Assembly (NCBI RefSeq): GCF_013839515.1
Contig: NZ_JACDNQ010000009.1
Coordinates: 43,705-107,704 of the forward strand
Length of the DNA: 64,000 bases
Direction of reading: 5' to 3'
Source of the DNA: Natronomonas salinimetallica
GTDB taxonomy: Archaea; Halobacteriota; Halobacteria; Halobacteriales; Haloarculaceae
The notes under the pieces are model-generated. The model saw nothing but the letters and a program-made list of their open reading frames with translations. It ran no database searches and was not told the origin of the DNA. The translations under genes and the position numbers were made by a program. Positions 42,802 to 51,460 of the stretch are shown here, one piece after another (positions within the stretch are counted from its first letter, which is position 1; every line of letters begins with the position of its first letter).

Positions 42802-42980
42802 AAACGACCGGGGTAGGGGGTGGGGGTGGGAGAGGGAAAGATACATGTGGGCTCCCCGTCCGGTCGTGCTGTCGTCCGTCGACAGCGGGCGACGATAGGT
42901 CGTCCGCCAAAATAAATGTACCACATAGTTAATGCTGTACGATACGGCTGTAGCCACATCGCCTCGATTCTGAACGGTGT

Positions 42981-43088
42981 TTTATCAGCGGACAAGGCGA
43001 ATACCCCGAGGTCGTACGGAAATCAGAGATTTCCGTGATGACGAGACGCTCCGCGTCTCTCGAACCACTTGCCCCCGAGGCGATTCAC
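42981..43088 (+). repeat. Dispersed palindromic element, family A, copy 2
   Basis: Plus-strand partner of 1829-1935, from TTTTATC to GATTCAC, with both hairpins (ACGGAAATC/GATTTCCGT, GAGACGC/GCGTCTC). It sits directly upstream of the nuo promoter. Confidence 0.85.
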
Positions 43089-43130
43089 CGGATGGCTACC
43101 GTCGATCCCGTATCGCCTGACTCAACAACC

Positions 43131-43138
43131 CTTAATAG
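43131..43138 (+). promoter_or_regulatory. TATA box of the nuoA-I transcript
   Basis: CTTAATAG centred about 38 bp before nuoA ATG, giving a start of transcription near 43160 and a leader of about 13 nt. Element A ends 42 bp upstream of it. Confidence 0.6.
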
Positions 43139-43172
43139 GTTGTCTTCCAAACCAGATAACGATATAGACCGC

Positions 43173-43577
43173 ATGAGCAATCCATGGATCGCCGTCGGCG
43201 CGCTGGCTCTTGTGGGGCTTGCGATCCCCCTGTCGATGATCGCCATCTCGAGCCTGCTTCGACCCAGCGTGCCCGAACAAGGCAAGCGCGCCGTCTACGA
43301 GTCCGGTGAGGTACCGACCGGGGACACGCGCATCCGTTTCAACATCCAGTATTATATGGTCGCGTTGCTGTTCGTCGTCTTCGACGTCGAGACGGTGCTC
43401 ATCTTCCCGTGGGCGCTGATATACAGCGACGCCGTCGCCGAGTTCGGCCTCGGGCCGGTGTTGGGACCGATGCTCGTCTTCCTCGCAATCCTCGTCATCG
43501 GCCTCGGGTGGGCGTGGCGTACCGGTGCCGTTCGCTGGGTCAAAAGCGAACGCGCGGAGATCAAAACCCAATTATGA
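43173..43577 (+). CDS. nuoA: NADH dehydrogenase-like complex I subunit A
   Basis: A 134-residue membrane subunit with three helices and the NuoA signature KRAVYESGEVPTGDTRIRFNIQYYMVALLFVVFDVETVLIFPWA. It is part of the proton-pumping arm next to the quinone site. Start ATG 43173. Its stop overlaps the nuoB ATG (ATGA), so translation is coupled. This is the first gene of the nuo operon. Confidence 0.97.
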   Translation: MSNPWIAVGALALVGLAIPLSMIAISSLLRPSVPEQGKRAVYESGEVPTGDTRIRFNIQYYMVALLFVVFDVETVLIFPWALIYSDAVAEFGLGPVLGPMLVFLAILVIGLGWAWRTGAVRWVKSERAEIKTQL

Positions 43578-44263
43578 GCAGCGACAGCGAAAAAATCCAC
43601 GACACAGTCTCGACGCAGGAAGCCCGGATGGGCGAGGGCGTCGACAGCCGATTCAACTCGAAACTCCGGGAGGCGTTCGGCTCGACCCCCTTCATTCTCA
43701 CCAAGTTCGATCAGTTCATGAACTGGGTTCGGGGCAACTCGATGTTCATGTTGCAGTTCGGGATCGCCTGCTGCAGCATCGAGATGATTCACAGCTACGC
43801 GATCAAACACGACCTCGATCGCTTCGGGGCCGGCGTCCCCCGCGCCTCGCCGCGACAGGCCGACGTGATCATCGTCCCCGGGACCATCGTCTCGAAGTTC
43901 GCCCCCCGGATGAAGCGCGTCTACGACCAGATGCCCGAACCGAAGTTCGTCGTCGGGATGGGCTCGTGTACCATCTCCGGTGGCCCCTTCCAGGAGGGAT
44001 ACAACGTCATCAAGGGTGCCGAGGAGGTCATCCCGGTCGACATCCACGTCCCCGGCTGTCCGCCTCGCCCGGAGGCGCTCATCTACGGCATCGCCAAGCT
44101 TCAAGAGCGCATCCGGAACGGCGAGACCTCACCGGTGACGGTCAAACCCTACGAACTGGAGGAGTTCGGCGACCTCGAACGCGACGAACTGGTCGAACAC
44201 CTCGCCGATCAGATCGACGAGGAGGACCTCGTCATGCGGTACAACTGGGCTGATTCGCCATGA
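43574..44263 (+). CDS. nuoB: Complex I subunit B (Fe-S cluster N2)
   Basis: A 229-residue subunit with the N2 ligands: the tandem cysteines in FGIACCSIEM, MGSCTISGG and VPGCPPRPEA. It passes electrons to quinone at the junction with subunits CD and H. The acidic tail is typical of halophiles. It overlaps nuoA and nuoCD by 4 nt each. Confidence 0.98.
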   Translation: MSSDSEKIHDTVSTQEARMGEGVDSRFNSKLREAFGSTPFILTKFDQFMNWVRGNSMFMLQFGIACCSIEMIHSYAIKHDLDRFGAGVPRASPRQADVIIVPGTIVSKFAPRMKRVYDQMPEPKFVVGMGSCTISGGPFQEGYNVIKGAEEVIPVDIHVPGCPPRPEALIYGIAKLQERIRNGETSPVTVKPYELEEFGDLERDELVEHLADQIDEEDLVMRYNWADSP

Positions 44264-45939
44264 GCTTGGAGGAACCCCGTCCCACCGACGTCGGCGAGGC
44301 CGCCGACGGCACCGTCGATTACGACGAACTGGAGGCGCTGCTCGGCGAGACCGCGCTCGACCGCGAGGACCACGTCAACGCGCCGGCGTTCGTCGTCCGG
44401 CCCGACGAGGTCCAGGAGGCGCTGTCGGCGCTCCGGGAGGAGGCCGGCTTCGATTACTGTTCGAACGTCACCGCCCAGCAGTACGAGGACCGCTTCGAGT
44501 CGATCTACCACCTCAAGAAGTACGACGACCCGACACAGGAGGTCGGCGTCGTCGTCCCGACGCCGACGGACGACCCGATCAGCCAGACCGGCGAACCCGT
44601 CTACCGGACCGCCGAGTGGCACGAGCGGGAGGCCTACGACCTCGTCGGCATCGAGTACGAGGGCCACCCCGACATGCGCCGAATCCTGCTGCCCGAGACC
44701 TGGCAGGGCCATCCGCTGGGGCTCGATTACAACCCCGAGAAGCCACAGGTCGTCCCGTTCCGCGAGCACGCCAATCCGCTGCAGCCGGACACCCGCGGCG
44801 AGGGGGCGGAATCGGACACGATGTTCCTCAACATCGGCCCCCACCACCCGGCGACCCACGGCGTCCTCCACGTCAAGACCGTCCTCGACGGCGAGCAGAT
44901 CGCCGACGTCGAACCCGACATCGGGTATCTGCACCGCTGTGAGGAGCAGATGTGCCAGCAGTCGACGTACCGCCACCAGATCATGCCCTACCCCGACCGC
45001 TGGGACTACGTCTCGGCGGGCATCTTAAACGAGTGGGCCTACGCGCGCGCGGCGGAGGACATGGCCGACATCGACGTACCCGAATACGCCCAGGTCATCC
45101 GGACGATGTCCGCAGAGCTGTGTCGGATCGCGAGCCACATGCTCGCGCTCGGAACGTTCGCTCTGGACGTCTTCGGCGATTTCACGGCCGTCTTCCAGTA
45201 CGCCTTCCGGGACCGGGAGGTCGTCCAGAACATCCTCGAAGACCTGACGGGCCAGCGGCTCATGTTCAATTACCTCCGCCTTGGAGGGGTCGCCTGGGAT
45301 CTACCCGAGCCCCGTTCGGAGTTCTTCGAGAAGATCCGCGATTTCCTCGACGGACTCCCGGAGAAGACGACGGAGTATCACAACCTCATCACCTCCAACG
45401 AGATCTTCCAGGTCCGCTGTGTCGACACCGGTGAACTCCCGCCCGAGACCGCAAAACAGTACGGTGCGACGGGGCCCGTCGCCCGCGGATCGGGGATCGA
45501 CTTCGATCTCCGCCGCGACGACCCCTACGGCTACTACGAGGAACTCGATTGGGACGTGATCACCGAGGACGGCTGTGACAACTACAGCCGCGTGCTCGTC
45601 AGGATGCGCGAGGTCGAAGAGTCCGCGAAGATCATCGAACAGTGCGTCGATCTCCTCGCCGAGTGGCCCGAGGACGACCGCGAGATCCAATCGAACGTCC
45701 CCCGGACGCTGAAGCCCGACGCGGACACCGAGATCTACCGCGGCGTCGAGGCCGCAAAGGGCGAGTTGGGGATCTACATGCGCTCGGACGGCACCGACAA
45801 ACCCGCCCGGTTCAAGATCCGTAGCCCGTGTTTCTGTAACCTACACACGCTCCGGGAAATGAGCGAGGGCGAGTACATCCCCGATCTGATCGCCTCGCTC
45901 GGCAGCCTCGATATCGTCCTCGGGGAGGTCGATCGGTGA
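44260..45939 (+). CDS. nuoCD: Complex I fused subunit C/D (30 and 49 kDa)
   Basis: A 559-residue fusion. The NuoC part (about 20-170) ends with YDLVGIEYEGHPDMRRILLPETWQGHPLGLDY. NuoD follows with GPHHPATHGVLHVKTVLDGE, EKTTEYHNLI and the C-terminal SPCFCNLHTLREMSEG...DIVLGEVDR. The D part forms the quinone pocket with NuoB. Fusion of C and D is usual in haloarchaea. It overlaps nuoH by one base (TGATG). Confidence 0.98.
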   Translation: MSLEEPRPTDVGEAADGTVDYDELEALLGETALDREDHVNAPAFVVRPDEVQEALSALREEAGFDYCSNVTAQQYEDRFESIYHLKKYDDPTQEVGVVVPTPTDDPISQTGEPVYRTAEWHEREAYDLVGIEYEGHPDMRRILLPETWQGHPLGLDYNPEKPQVVPFREHANPLQPDTRGEGAESDTMFLNIGPHHPATHGVLHVKTVLDGEQIADVEPDIGYLHRCEEQMCQQSTYRHQIMPYPDRWDYVSAGILNEWAYARAAEDMADIDVPEYAQVIRTMSAELCRIASHMLALGTFALDVFGDFTAVFQYAFRDREVVQNILEDLTGQRLMFNYLRLGGVAWDLPEPRSEFFEKIRDFLDGLPEKTTEYHNLITSNEIFQVRCVDTGELPPETAKQYGATGPVARGSGIDFDLRRDDPYGYYEELDWDVITEDGCDNYSRVLVRMREVEESAKIIEQCVDLLAEWPEDDREIQSNVPRTLKPDADTEIYRGVEAAKGELGIYMRSDGTDKPARFKIRSPCFCNLHTLREMSEGEYIPDLIASLGSLDIVLGEVDR

Positions 45940-47015
45940 TGGCGTCGGCGCTCACCGCACTGCAGGGCGCGCCGCTGCCCGACCGCCTCGTTGAAGTGCT
46001 GCCGTTCGGGTCGGGCCCCCTCGGGACCGCGATCGCGGCGCTCGTCGGCGCGGCGATCGTCGGCTCGCTCATGATGACGATGACCGCGGTCGCCGGGCCG
46101 TGGGCCAAACGGAAGGTCACCGCGGCCTTCACCGATCGGTACGCTGTCAACCGGCTCGGCCCGTTCGGCCTCGTCATCATCGTCGCCGACGCGGTCCGGC
46201 TGCTCTCGAAGGAGCTCATCGTCCCCGAGGGCGTCGACCGCCCGGCGTGGGATCTCGCGCCGATCGTGCTCGCGTTCTCCGCGCTGCTCGGCTTCGCCGT
46301 CATCCCGATGGGTAGCGGCATCCACCTCGCCGACCCGGAGGTCGGGCTCGTCTACGTCTTCGCGATCGCGTCGATCGCCTCGTTGGGGCTCGTGATGGCC
46401 GGCTACGCGTCGAACAACAAATTCTCGATGCTCGGCGGGCTCCGGGCGGTCGCCCAGAATCTCGCCTACGAGATTCCGCTCATCCTGATCGCGGTCTCGG
46501 TCGTGTTGTTCGCCGGTTCCCTACAGATGAGCGAGATCGTCGCCGCGCAGGCCGAACCGCTCGTCACCGTCGCCGGGTTCTCGGTCCCGACGTGGTACGC
46601 CTTCGTCAACCCCTTCGCATTCGTGCTCTTCGTCATCGCGAATCTCATGGAGGTCGGCCGTAATCCGTTCGACATCCCGGAAGCCCCGACGGAGCTCGTC
46701 GCGGGCTATCAGACCGAGTATTCGAGCGTCTACTTCGTCTTGATCTACCTCGGGGAGTTCCTACACATCTTCCTCGGCGGCGCGGTCATCGCGACGCTGT
46801 TTTTGGGCGGCCCCGCAGGCCCCGGTCCCGCAAGCATCGGGATCGTCTGGTTCATCGCGAAGATCTGGGCCGTCTACCTGTTCACCCAGTGGGCGCGGTC
46901 TGCGCTGCCGCGGCTCCGTATCGACCAGCTGATCGAGATCGGCTGGAAGGGGATGCTCGTGTTGGCGCTCGCGAACCTCGTACTCACCGCCGTAATCGTC
47001 GGAGTGATCGCCTAA
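45939..47015 (+). CDS. nuoH: Complex I subunit H
   Basis: A 358-residue membrane subunit with about eight helices. It carries AVAGPWAKRKVTAAFTDRYAVNRLGPFG, the loop EVGRNPFDIPEAPTELVAGYQTEYSSVYF (quinone-channel segment) and QWARSALPRLRIDQLIEIGWKGML. It links the quinone site to the proton channels. ATG 45939 is preferred to GTG 45936. Its stop overlaps nuoI by one base. Confidence 0.97.
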   Translation: MASALTALQGAPLPDRLVEVLPFGSGPLGTAIAALVGAAIVGSLMMTMTAVAGPWAKRKVTAAFTDRYAVNRLGPFGLVIIVADAVRLLSKELIVPEGVDRPAWDLAPIVLAFSALLGFAVIPMGSGIHLADPEVGLVYVFAIASIASLGLVMAGYASNNKFSMLGGLRAVAQNLAYEIPLILIAVSVVLFAGSLQMSEIVAAQAEPLVTVAGFSVPTWYAFVNPFAFVLFVIANLMEVGRNPFDIPEAPTELVAGYQTEYSSVYFVLIYLGEFLHIFLGGAVIATLFLGGPAGPGPASIGIVWFIAKIWAVYLFTQWARSALPRLRIDQLIEIGWKGMLVLALANLVLTAVIVGVIA

Positions 47016-47476
47016 TGATCGGAATGCTCAAATCGATGGCAACGACGATGAAACACGCCCTGGACGGCGAGAAGTTCACCGTCCAATACCCCGAGGAGAC
47101 CCCCGAGGTCTCCCCGCGCTTTCGGGGCGTCCACAAGTTCTCACAGGAGCGCTGTATCTGGTGTCGCCAGTGCGAGAAGGTCTGTCCGAACGACACGATC
47201 CAGATCGTCACCGACGACATGCGCAACGGCGAGCAGTACAACCTCCACATCGGCCAGTGCATCTACTGTCGGCTCTGTGAGGAGGTCTGTCCCGTCGACG
47301 CGATCCTCCTGACCCAGAACTTCGAGTTCACCGGGGACACGAAGGACGACCTCGCCTACAGCAAAGAACAGCTGAAGAACGTCCCGTGGTACAAGGACAT
47401 CGACCCGCTGGCCTCTCGGGAGCCGGATCGTGAGGGATGGGTTGGTGAGGGCGACGGCGAAGTAGACTACCAGTAG
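47015..47476 (+). CDS. nuoI: Complex I subunit I (two 4Fe-4S clusters)
   Basis: A 153-residue ferredoxin-like subunit with two CxxCxxCxxxCP motifs (CIWCRQCEKVCPND and CIYCRLCEEVCPVD) for clusters N6a and N6b. It would receive electrons from the input module; nuoE, F and G are absent here, as in other haloarchaea, so the donor is unknown. It is the last gene before the gas-vesicle insert; nuoJ1 begins 10.3 kb further on. Confidence 0.97.
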   Translation: MIGMLKSMATTMKHALDGEKFTVQYPEETPEVSPRFRGVHKFSQERCIWCRQCEKVCPNDTIQIVTDDMRNGEQYNLHIGQCIYCRLCEEVCPVDAILLTQNFEFTGDTKDDLAYSKEQLKNVPWYKDIDPLASREPDREGWVGEGDGEVDYQ

Positions 47477-47729
47477 ACGCGTACGGCGAGCGAAGGCGAG
47501 CCGTTTCACCGACTCCGAGCGACGGGGGCCGAACGAAGTGAGGCCCCCCGACGCGACGGGGTCGGCTTTTTCATCCACGTTTTTTCGGGAGTGGTTCCTC
47601 GCGGAGCGAGGAATCCCGAGCGACAAAAAGGTGGGGTCACGAGGACATTGACCCGCTCGCACTGTTGACCCCCCGTGTGTCAGCTCCCCTCACGCCGGTA
47701 CAGCCGTTCGTATCCGCAGTCGAATCGAG
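47477..47729. other. Left edge of the gas-vesicle island
   Basis: 253 bp without a gene. It holds the hairpin pair (47523-47548, 47575-47634), a possible T-run stop for nuoI (GGTCGGCTTTTT, about 47561-47572) and a stretch at 47632-47661 that translates W-G-H-E-D-I-D-P-L-A, resembling the nuoI stretch WYKDIDPLA at 47385-47414. Confidence 0.75.
47523..47634. repeat. Left boundary hairpin element
   Basis: Hairpin 1: GGGGGCC-(GAACGAAGTGA)-GGCCCCC at about 47524-47548. Hairpin 2 (47575-47634): CCAC-G-TTTTT, inner stem TCGGGA/TCCCGA, innermost TTCCTCGC-GGA-GCGAGGAA, then AAAAA-GGTGG. The same layout, in the same direction, occurs at the right edge (57704-57773). Confidence 0.8.
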
Positions 47730-48497
47730 CTATTTTCGATCGTTGAGGTGGTCAGCGATCCTCCGGAACTCGGCGTCCATGTCCGTGGTTTCACCGTGGC
47801 CAAAGATCGACGCCCCGTTGGCCCACGCCCGTTTTAACGCGACACGATTACGTATGTTCCAGATGGGAAGCGCCCCGCCGAATCGCTCTTCGAACCACCT
47901 AACCATACGGTCGGCCTCGCCGTCGACCTCGATCCGGTTGATGATGATCCCCACCGGGTCGATATCCACACCGTAGCCCCCCTCGAGTGTATCGAAATGA
48001 TCGAACAGGATGTCGAGTGCGTGTTTCGAGGTATCCTCGGCGAGTGCGGGGACGAGGACGTTCCGACAGGCCAAAAGCGCGTTATCAGTAAGCAATCCCA
48101 ACGAAGGCGGTGTATCGATCACGACGTAGTCGTATCCGACGTCCAACCCTTCGAACGCCATCCAGAGCCGCTCGCGGCCCCGCATCGCCGTCTGGAGCTC
48201 CGATTCGGCGTTGAACATGTCGATGTGTGACGGCAGAACGTCGAACTCCTCGTGTGGCTGGATTACGTCCCCGATCCTGACGTCGGCGTCAAAATCAACG
48301 AGGAGATCGTATACCGACGTTCCTTCCGCGGTGTAACTCCCCTCCAGGCCCAATCCAACCGTGCCGTTTCCCTGCGCGTCGAGGTCGACGAACAGGACGT
48401 CGTGGCCGGCCGCCGCGAGCGCACCGGCGATGTTGATTGCGGTTGTCGTCTTTCCGACCCCACCTTTCTCGTTCGCCACGGCCAGTCGGTAAGTCAT
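47730..48497 (-). CDS. ParA/MinD-family ATPase beside the gas-vesicle cluster
   Basis: A 255-residue Walker-type cytoskeletal ATPase with the deviant P loop KGGVGKTTTA (residues 11-20, with signature Lys11), the DLDAQGN switch and the DYVVIDTPPSLGLL hydrolysis loop. It lies after gvpO in the same direction. No parB-like gene or parS-like array is visible, so it is an orphan ParA, the type that positions cargo such as carboxysomes. It could space or partition gas vesicles. A strong TATA (48518-48527) gives it its own promoter within the gvpO 3' end. Confidence 0.92.
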   Translation of the reverse strand: MTYRLAVANEKGGVGKTTTAINIAGALAAAGHDVLFVDLDAQGNGTVGLGLEGSYTAEGTSVYDLLVDFDADVRIGDVIQPHEEFDVLPSHIDMFNAESELQTAMRGRERLWMAFEGLDVGYDYVVIDTPPSLGLLTDNALLACRNVLVPALAEDTSKHALDILFDHFDTLEGGYGVDIDPVGIIINRIEVDGEADRMVRWFEERFGGALPIWNIRNRVALKRAWANGASIFGHGETTDMDAEFRRIADHLNDRK

Positions 48498-48517
48498 AAT
48501 CCTCGCATCCGAGGTCC

Positions 48518-48527
48518 CTATTTATAA
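48518..48527 (-). promoter_or_regulatory. TATA box for the parA-like gene
   Basis: TTATAAATAG on the minus strand, centred about 25 bp before ATG 48497 and overlapping the last codons of gvpO. It implies an independent leaderless transcript. Confidence 0.7.
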
Positions 48528-48908
48528 TTCCTCCTTCATATCGCCGCGCCGATAGCGTTCCAATAGCTCGTAGCCGGTGACGCTACCGGTCGCGTCGAGC
48601 CCGATCTCGTACCGACCGATGATGTCTTGGGTGTCGGGGACGGCGCTGCGTTCGATAACCTCGATGACAGTGCGCCAGCCGCCGTCCGTTGTCTCGACTT
48701 TGATTACTCCCTCGAACTCGTACTCAAGTAGCTCGGCCGCTACCTCCCGGGCGCGTCTCTGTGCATCCCCTAAGCTAATCGTAGACTGGCCCGATCCGTC
48801 CTCGGCCGGGCCGGACTGGTCGGCCGCCCCGTCGGCCTCTTCGGCCCCCGTCTCCATCGAGTCGGCTCTGTCATCGCCGTCGTCGTGGTCGTTTGCGTGG
48901 TCCGGCAT
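48522..48908 (-). CDS. gvpO: Gas vesicle protein GvpO
   Basis: A 128-residue protein. The N-terminal 40 residues are very acidic ([26 protein letters not shown]); the GvpO domain follows ([79 protein letters not shown]). GvpO is essential for gas-vesicle formation in haloarchaea and is thought to regulate assembly or transcript stability. It is the last gvp gene of the minus arm, 24 bp after gvpN. Confidence 0.95.
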   Translation of the reverse strand: MPDHANDHDDGDDRADSMETGAEEADGAADQSGPAEDGSGQSTISLGDAQRRAREVAAELLEYEFEGVIKVETTDGGWRTVIEVIERSAVPDTQDIIGRYEIGLDATGSVTGYELLERYRRGDMKEEL

Positions 48909-48932
48909 ATTGTTAGATATATGTACGACGAC

Positions 48933-49976
48933 TCAAGAAAGGTCTGCCCCTACGTCCTCGATGGCGGCTTCGACCTCGTTGCGCAGCGCCTGAACCTCGC
49001 TGCGTTGGGCGAGTTTCGAAGCCAGCACGTCGACACAGACAGTCGTGAGCGTCGACCGGTCGGGATCATCGATGGGCTCGAGCCCCTCCGCGGCCATGAT
49101 CGCCGCCCGGGTTCCGATATCGATATCGAGACGTCCGCGTAGCTCGCGCATCAGTCGGACGATCGATTCGATCCGTTCCATGCCGGTGTTATCGACGTGA
49201 GAACGGGTGATCTCGACTTCGGTGTCGTGGTCGTAGAAACCCATGTGGATCCCAACGAGACGATCCAACAGCGCGTCCTGCGGCTCGTGGACGCCGGCGT
49301 ACTCCACGGAGTTCGAGGTCAAAATCGCTCGGAAGTCGGGGTGGACGTCTACGTACCGTGACTCACCGCGCTGGCCCGGTAGCTCGAGTACGCCCTCCTC
49401 GAATACCGACAATAGGACGTTGTTCGCGACGGGCTTGGTGCGGGAGAACTCGTTGTACACGAGCGTCGCGCCTTCCCGGACGGCCAGCGTAAGCGGATTA
49501 TCGACCCAGCGGTCCCGGATGATGTCCTTGCTCTTGACGACGTTGTGAATATACTTATCGTGCTCGGAGATACGTTCTTTTTCGGCGTATTCGCCGACCA
49601 GATCGCTCGTTGTCAGGTCGGCGTCACCGTTAATCCAGACGACCGGTCGGTCGCGGTCGTGGGCGACGTGCATCGCCAGCGCGGTCTTCCCACACCCTGT
49701 CGGCCCGATCAGGTGAACGGGCCGCTCGACGTCAATCCAGCGGCGCATGCGGTTTTTGACCTCCTTGACCGCCTCCGTCTCGACGAACGATTGCTCCTCC
49801 GGGATGAACTGGTCGCTGAGCTGTGTCGGCGTTCGCTGCTCATTTTGCCCCCGCTGTTTTTGAAGTCGGCTGAGGCCCTTGTCCTCGCGGCGTTGGTTTC
49901 GCTGTTGCTGTTTGCTCTCCCGCGAGGACCGGATCTGTGATCCTCGCACCTTGCGCTCGCGTGAACTATCAGTCAT
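48933..49976 (-). CDS. gvpN: Gas vesicle AAA ATPase GvpN
   Basis: A 347-residue MoxR-type AAA+ ATPase with Walker A GPTGCGKTA (from residue 91), Walker B region TLVYNEFSR, and a TSNSVEYAGVHEPQDALLDRLVGI stretch with sensor and arginine-finger residues. An N-terminal basic Gln/Arg-rich region precedes it. GvpN is needed for growth from bicones to full cylinders, probably by remodelling GvpA/GvpC assemblies. It overlaps gvpC by 4 nt, showing coupling. Confidence 0.96.
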   Translation of the reverse strand: MTDSSRERKVRGSQIRSSRESKQQQRNQRREDKGLSRLQKQRGQNEQRTPTQLSDQFIPEEQSFVETEAVKEVKNRMRRWIDVERPVHLIGPTGCGKTALAMHVAHDRDRPVVWINGDADLTTSDLVGEYAEKERISEHDKYIHNVVKSKDIIRDRWVDNPLTLAVREGATLVYNEFSRTKPVANNVLLSVFEEGVLELPGQRGESRYVDVHPDFRAILTSNSVEYAGVHEPQDALLDRLVGIHMGFYDHDTEVEITRSHVDNTGMERIESIVRLMRELRGRLDIDIGTRAAIMAAEGLEPIDDPDRSTLTTVCVDVLASKLAQRSEVQALRNEVEAAIEDVGADLS

Positions 49977-51103
49977 GTATCATCCGGTCGGAGCGGGACG
50001 TCTTCACCGTATTCGTCACGATACTCCTGAATAGTCATGTCGTGTGTCTGGAGGTGTGGCTCCGTAATCGCCTGATAATACTCACTGCAAATCAGGCACT
50101 GTACCATATCGTCGGCCGTCTCCGCCCCGGTTGCGGTATCGTCGTCGGCTTCCGAAGTTTCTGAGTCCTCGGACTCGACCTCTATTGTGATCGATTCGGA
50201 GGACTGCTCGCTCCCGGATGCTTCAGCCGGGGACTCATTTCCCTCCGCCTCGGCGTCGGGCTCTTCGAGGTCGGCTCCGGTTTCGCCCTCTCGTTCCGGT
50301 TCGACCGCTATTCCCTCCCCCGAAGGTGACTGCTCGCTGGCATCGCTCTGTCCGTAAAATTCGCGAACGAATGCAGCGAACGCATCCTCGGTCGTCTTGA
50401 ACTCCGTTCTGACGTCGCCTATCTCCGCCCGGAACGCCACGACAGCGTCCTGGAGTGCCTGTACTTCGACCTCGTGGAACTCCTCGCGGTACTGCAAGAA
50501 GGCGTTGCTTACTGCTTTGAAGGCCTCACGCCGATCTATCACCGATTCGTGAAAACTGTCGACGTCGCCCTCGAACGCCTCGACGTACTCACCGAATATG
50601 TCATCGACGGCCGCAAACTCCGATTCGAGGGTTTCGATCGCCGCCAGTAGATCGGATACATCCTGCATAGCGGCCACGTCCGCCGCAAACTCGCTTTCGT
50701 GGGCGTCGAACACGTCCTTTGTCGTCGCTATCTCCGCCTGGAACGCCTCGACCGCATCGAGTAGGTCGCTTATATCTTGTTTTTCCGTGACGTCCACGGC
50801 AAACACGTCCGCGTAATCGTCGAATGTCTCGATCACGTCGTATATTGCCTCACGCCGTTCGTCGATCCCAACGTTGAGACGAGCGACATCGGTGTTGAAC
50901 GCCTCGTTGTAGGCGTCGAACGATTCGTCGGTTCCTTTCATCTCCTCTAGAAGGGCCTCGATTCCCCCGGCGAGATGACTCACGTCCTGTTTGGCTTCAA
51001 CGCCGTCGCCGAACTCCGCAGCGTAGACTTCGAACTCCCGCTCCGTCTCTGAGAAGTCTTTTTTCGCCTCGGTCATTTCATCGATTTTGTCTCTAACACT
51101 CAT
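49973..51103 (-). CDS. gvpC: Gas vesicle outer-surface protein GvpC
   Basis: A 376-residue protein. About seven imperfect 32-40-residue helical repeats rich in F, A and D (motifs such as FAADVAAMQDVSDLLAAIETLESEF) wrap the GvpA ribs. An acidic linker leads to a C-terminal C-x2-C-x10-H-x3-H finger (MVQCLICSEYYQAITEPHLQTH, from residue 333), as in halobacterial GvpC. GvpC strengthens and shapes the vesicle. Start 51103; gvpA ends 91 bp upstream in the same direction. Confidence 0.96.
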   Translation of the reverse strand: MSVRDKIDEMTEAKKDFSETEREFEVYAAEFGDGVEAKQDVSHLAGGIEALLEEMKGTDESFDAYNEAFNTDVARLNVGIDERREAIYDVIETFDDYADVFAVDVTEKQDISDLLDAVEAFQAEIATTKDVFDAHESEFAADVAAMQDVSDLLAAIETLESEFAAVDDIFGEYVEAFEGDVDSFHESVIDRREAFKAVSNAFLQYREEFHEVEVQALQDAVVAFRAEIGDVRTEFKTTEDAFAAFVREFYGQSDASEQSPSGEGIAVEPEREGETGADLEEPDAEAEGNESPAEASGSEQSSESITIEVESEDSETSEADDDTATGAETADDMVQCLICSEYYQAITEPHLQTHDMTIQEYRDEYGEDVPLRPDDT

Positions 51104-51124
51104 GGGTACTGGATTGGGCGTGTT

Positions 51125-51132
51125 GAAAAATT
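51125..51132 (-). terminator. T-run after gvpA, possible termination/processing site
   Basis: AATTTTTC on the minus strand between gvpA and gvpC. Known gas-vesicle clusters make abundant short gvpA mRNA and rarer gvpACNO read-through; a T-run here fits that. There is no strong stem. Confidence 0.4.
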
Positions 51133-51194
51133 GGTTGGTGGGTCTTTTATGTGCTGTACGCCTCCGTTAGGCCGCGTCGAGGCGAGACTGCCGG

Positions 51195-51431
51195 CTAGGC
51201 TTCCGGCGTCGGTGCCGCTTCCGCGCCGGCAGTAAGTTCCGCCTGTTCGATCTTTGCGATCTCTTCGGCGTAGTGGAGGAAGGTGTCGACCGAGGCGACG
51301 ACGACCCGTGCTTCGACGGTCAGGATCTCGATTCCGACGAGCGAGATGCGAGCGTACGCGTCGACAACGACGCCTTTGTCTAGTACACGGTCTAAAACTT
51401 CCGCCAGACTTGATGAGTCGGGTTGAGCCAT
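51195..51431 (-). CDS. gvpA: Major gas vesicle structural protein GvpA
   Basis: A 78-residue protein with the near-invariant GvpA core: SSSLAEVLDRVLDKGVVVDAYARISLVGIEILTVEARVVVASVDTFLHYAEEIAKIEQAEL. It self-assembles into the helical rib that forms the gas-permeable wall. The length and C-terminal Ala-rich tail (TAGAEAAPTPEA) are normal. It is first of the minus arm. The promoter and activator sequences for GvpE are expected just upstream. Confidence 0.98.
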   Translation of the reverse strand: MAQPDSSSLAEVLDRVLDKGVVVDAYARISLVGIEILTVEARVVVASVDTFLHYAEEIAKIEQAELTAGAEAAPTPEA

Positions 51432-51460
51432 GATTGCGTTCTACCGTACGTACAGCCGTA

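Larger units (their letters stand above)
42702..43172. other. 471-bp divergent region between the HTH gene and nuoA
   Basis: It contains the dyad 42785-42801, a GGGGGT-rich stretch, an AT-rich zone around 42910-42940 (AAAATAAATG), element A copy 2 and the nuo promoter. No coding gene is seen. Confidence 0.8.
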
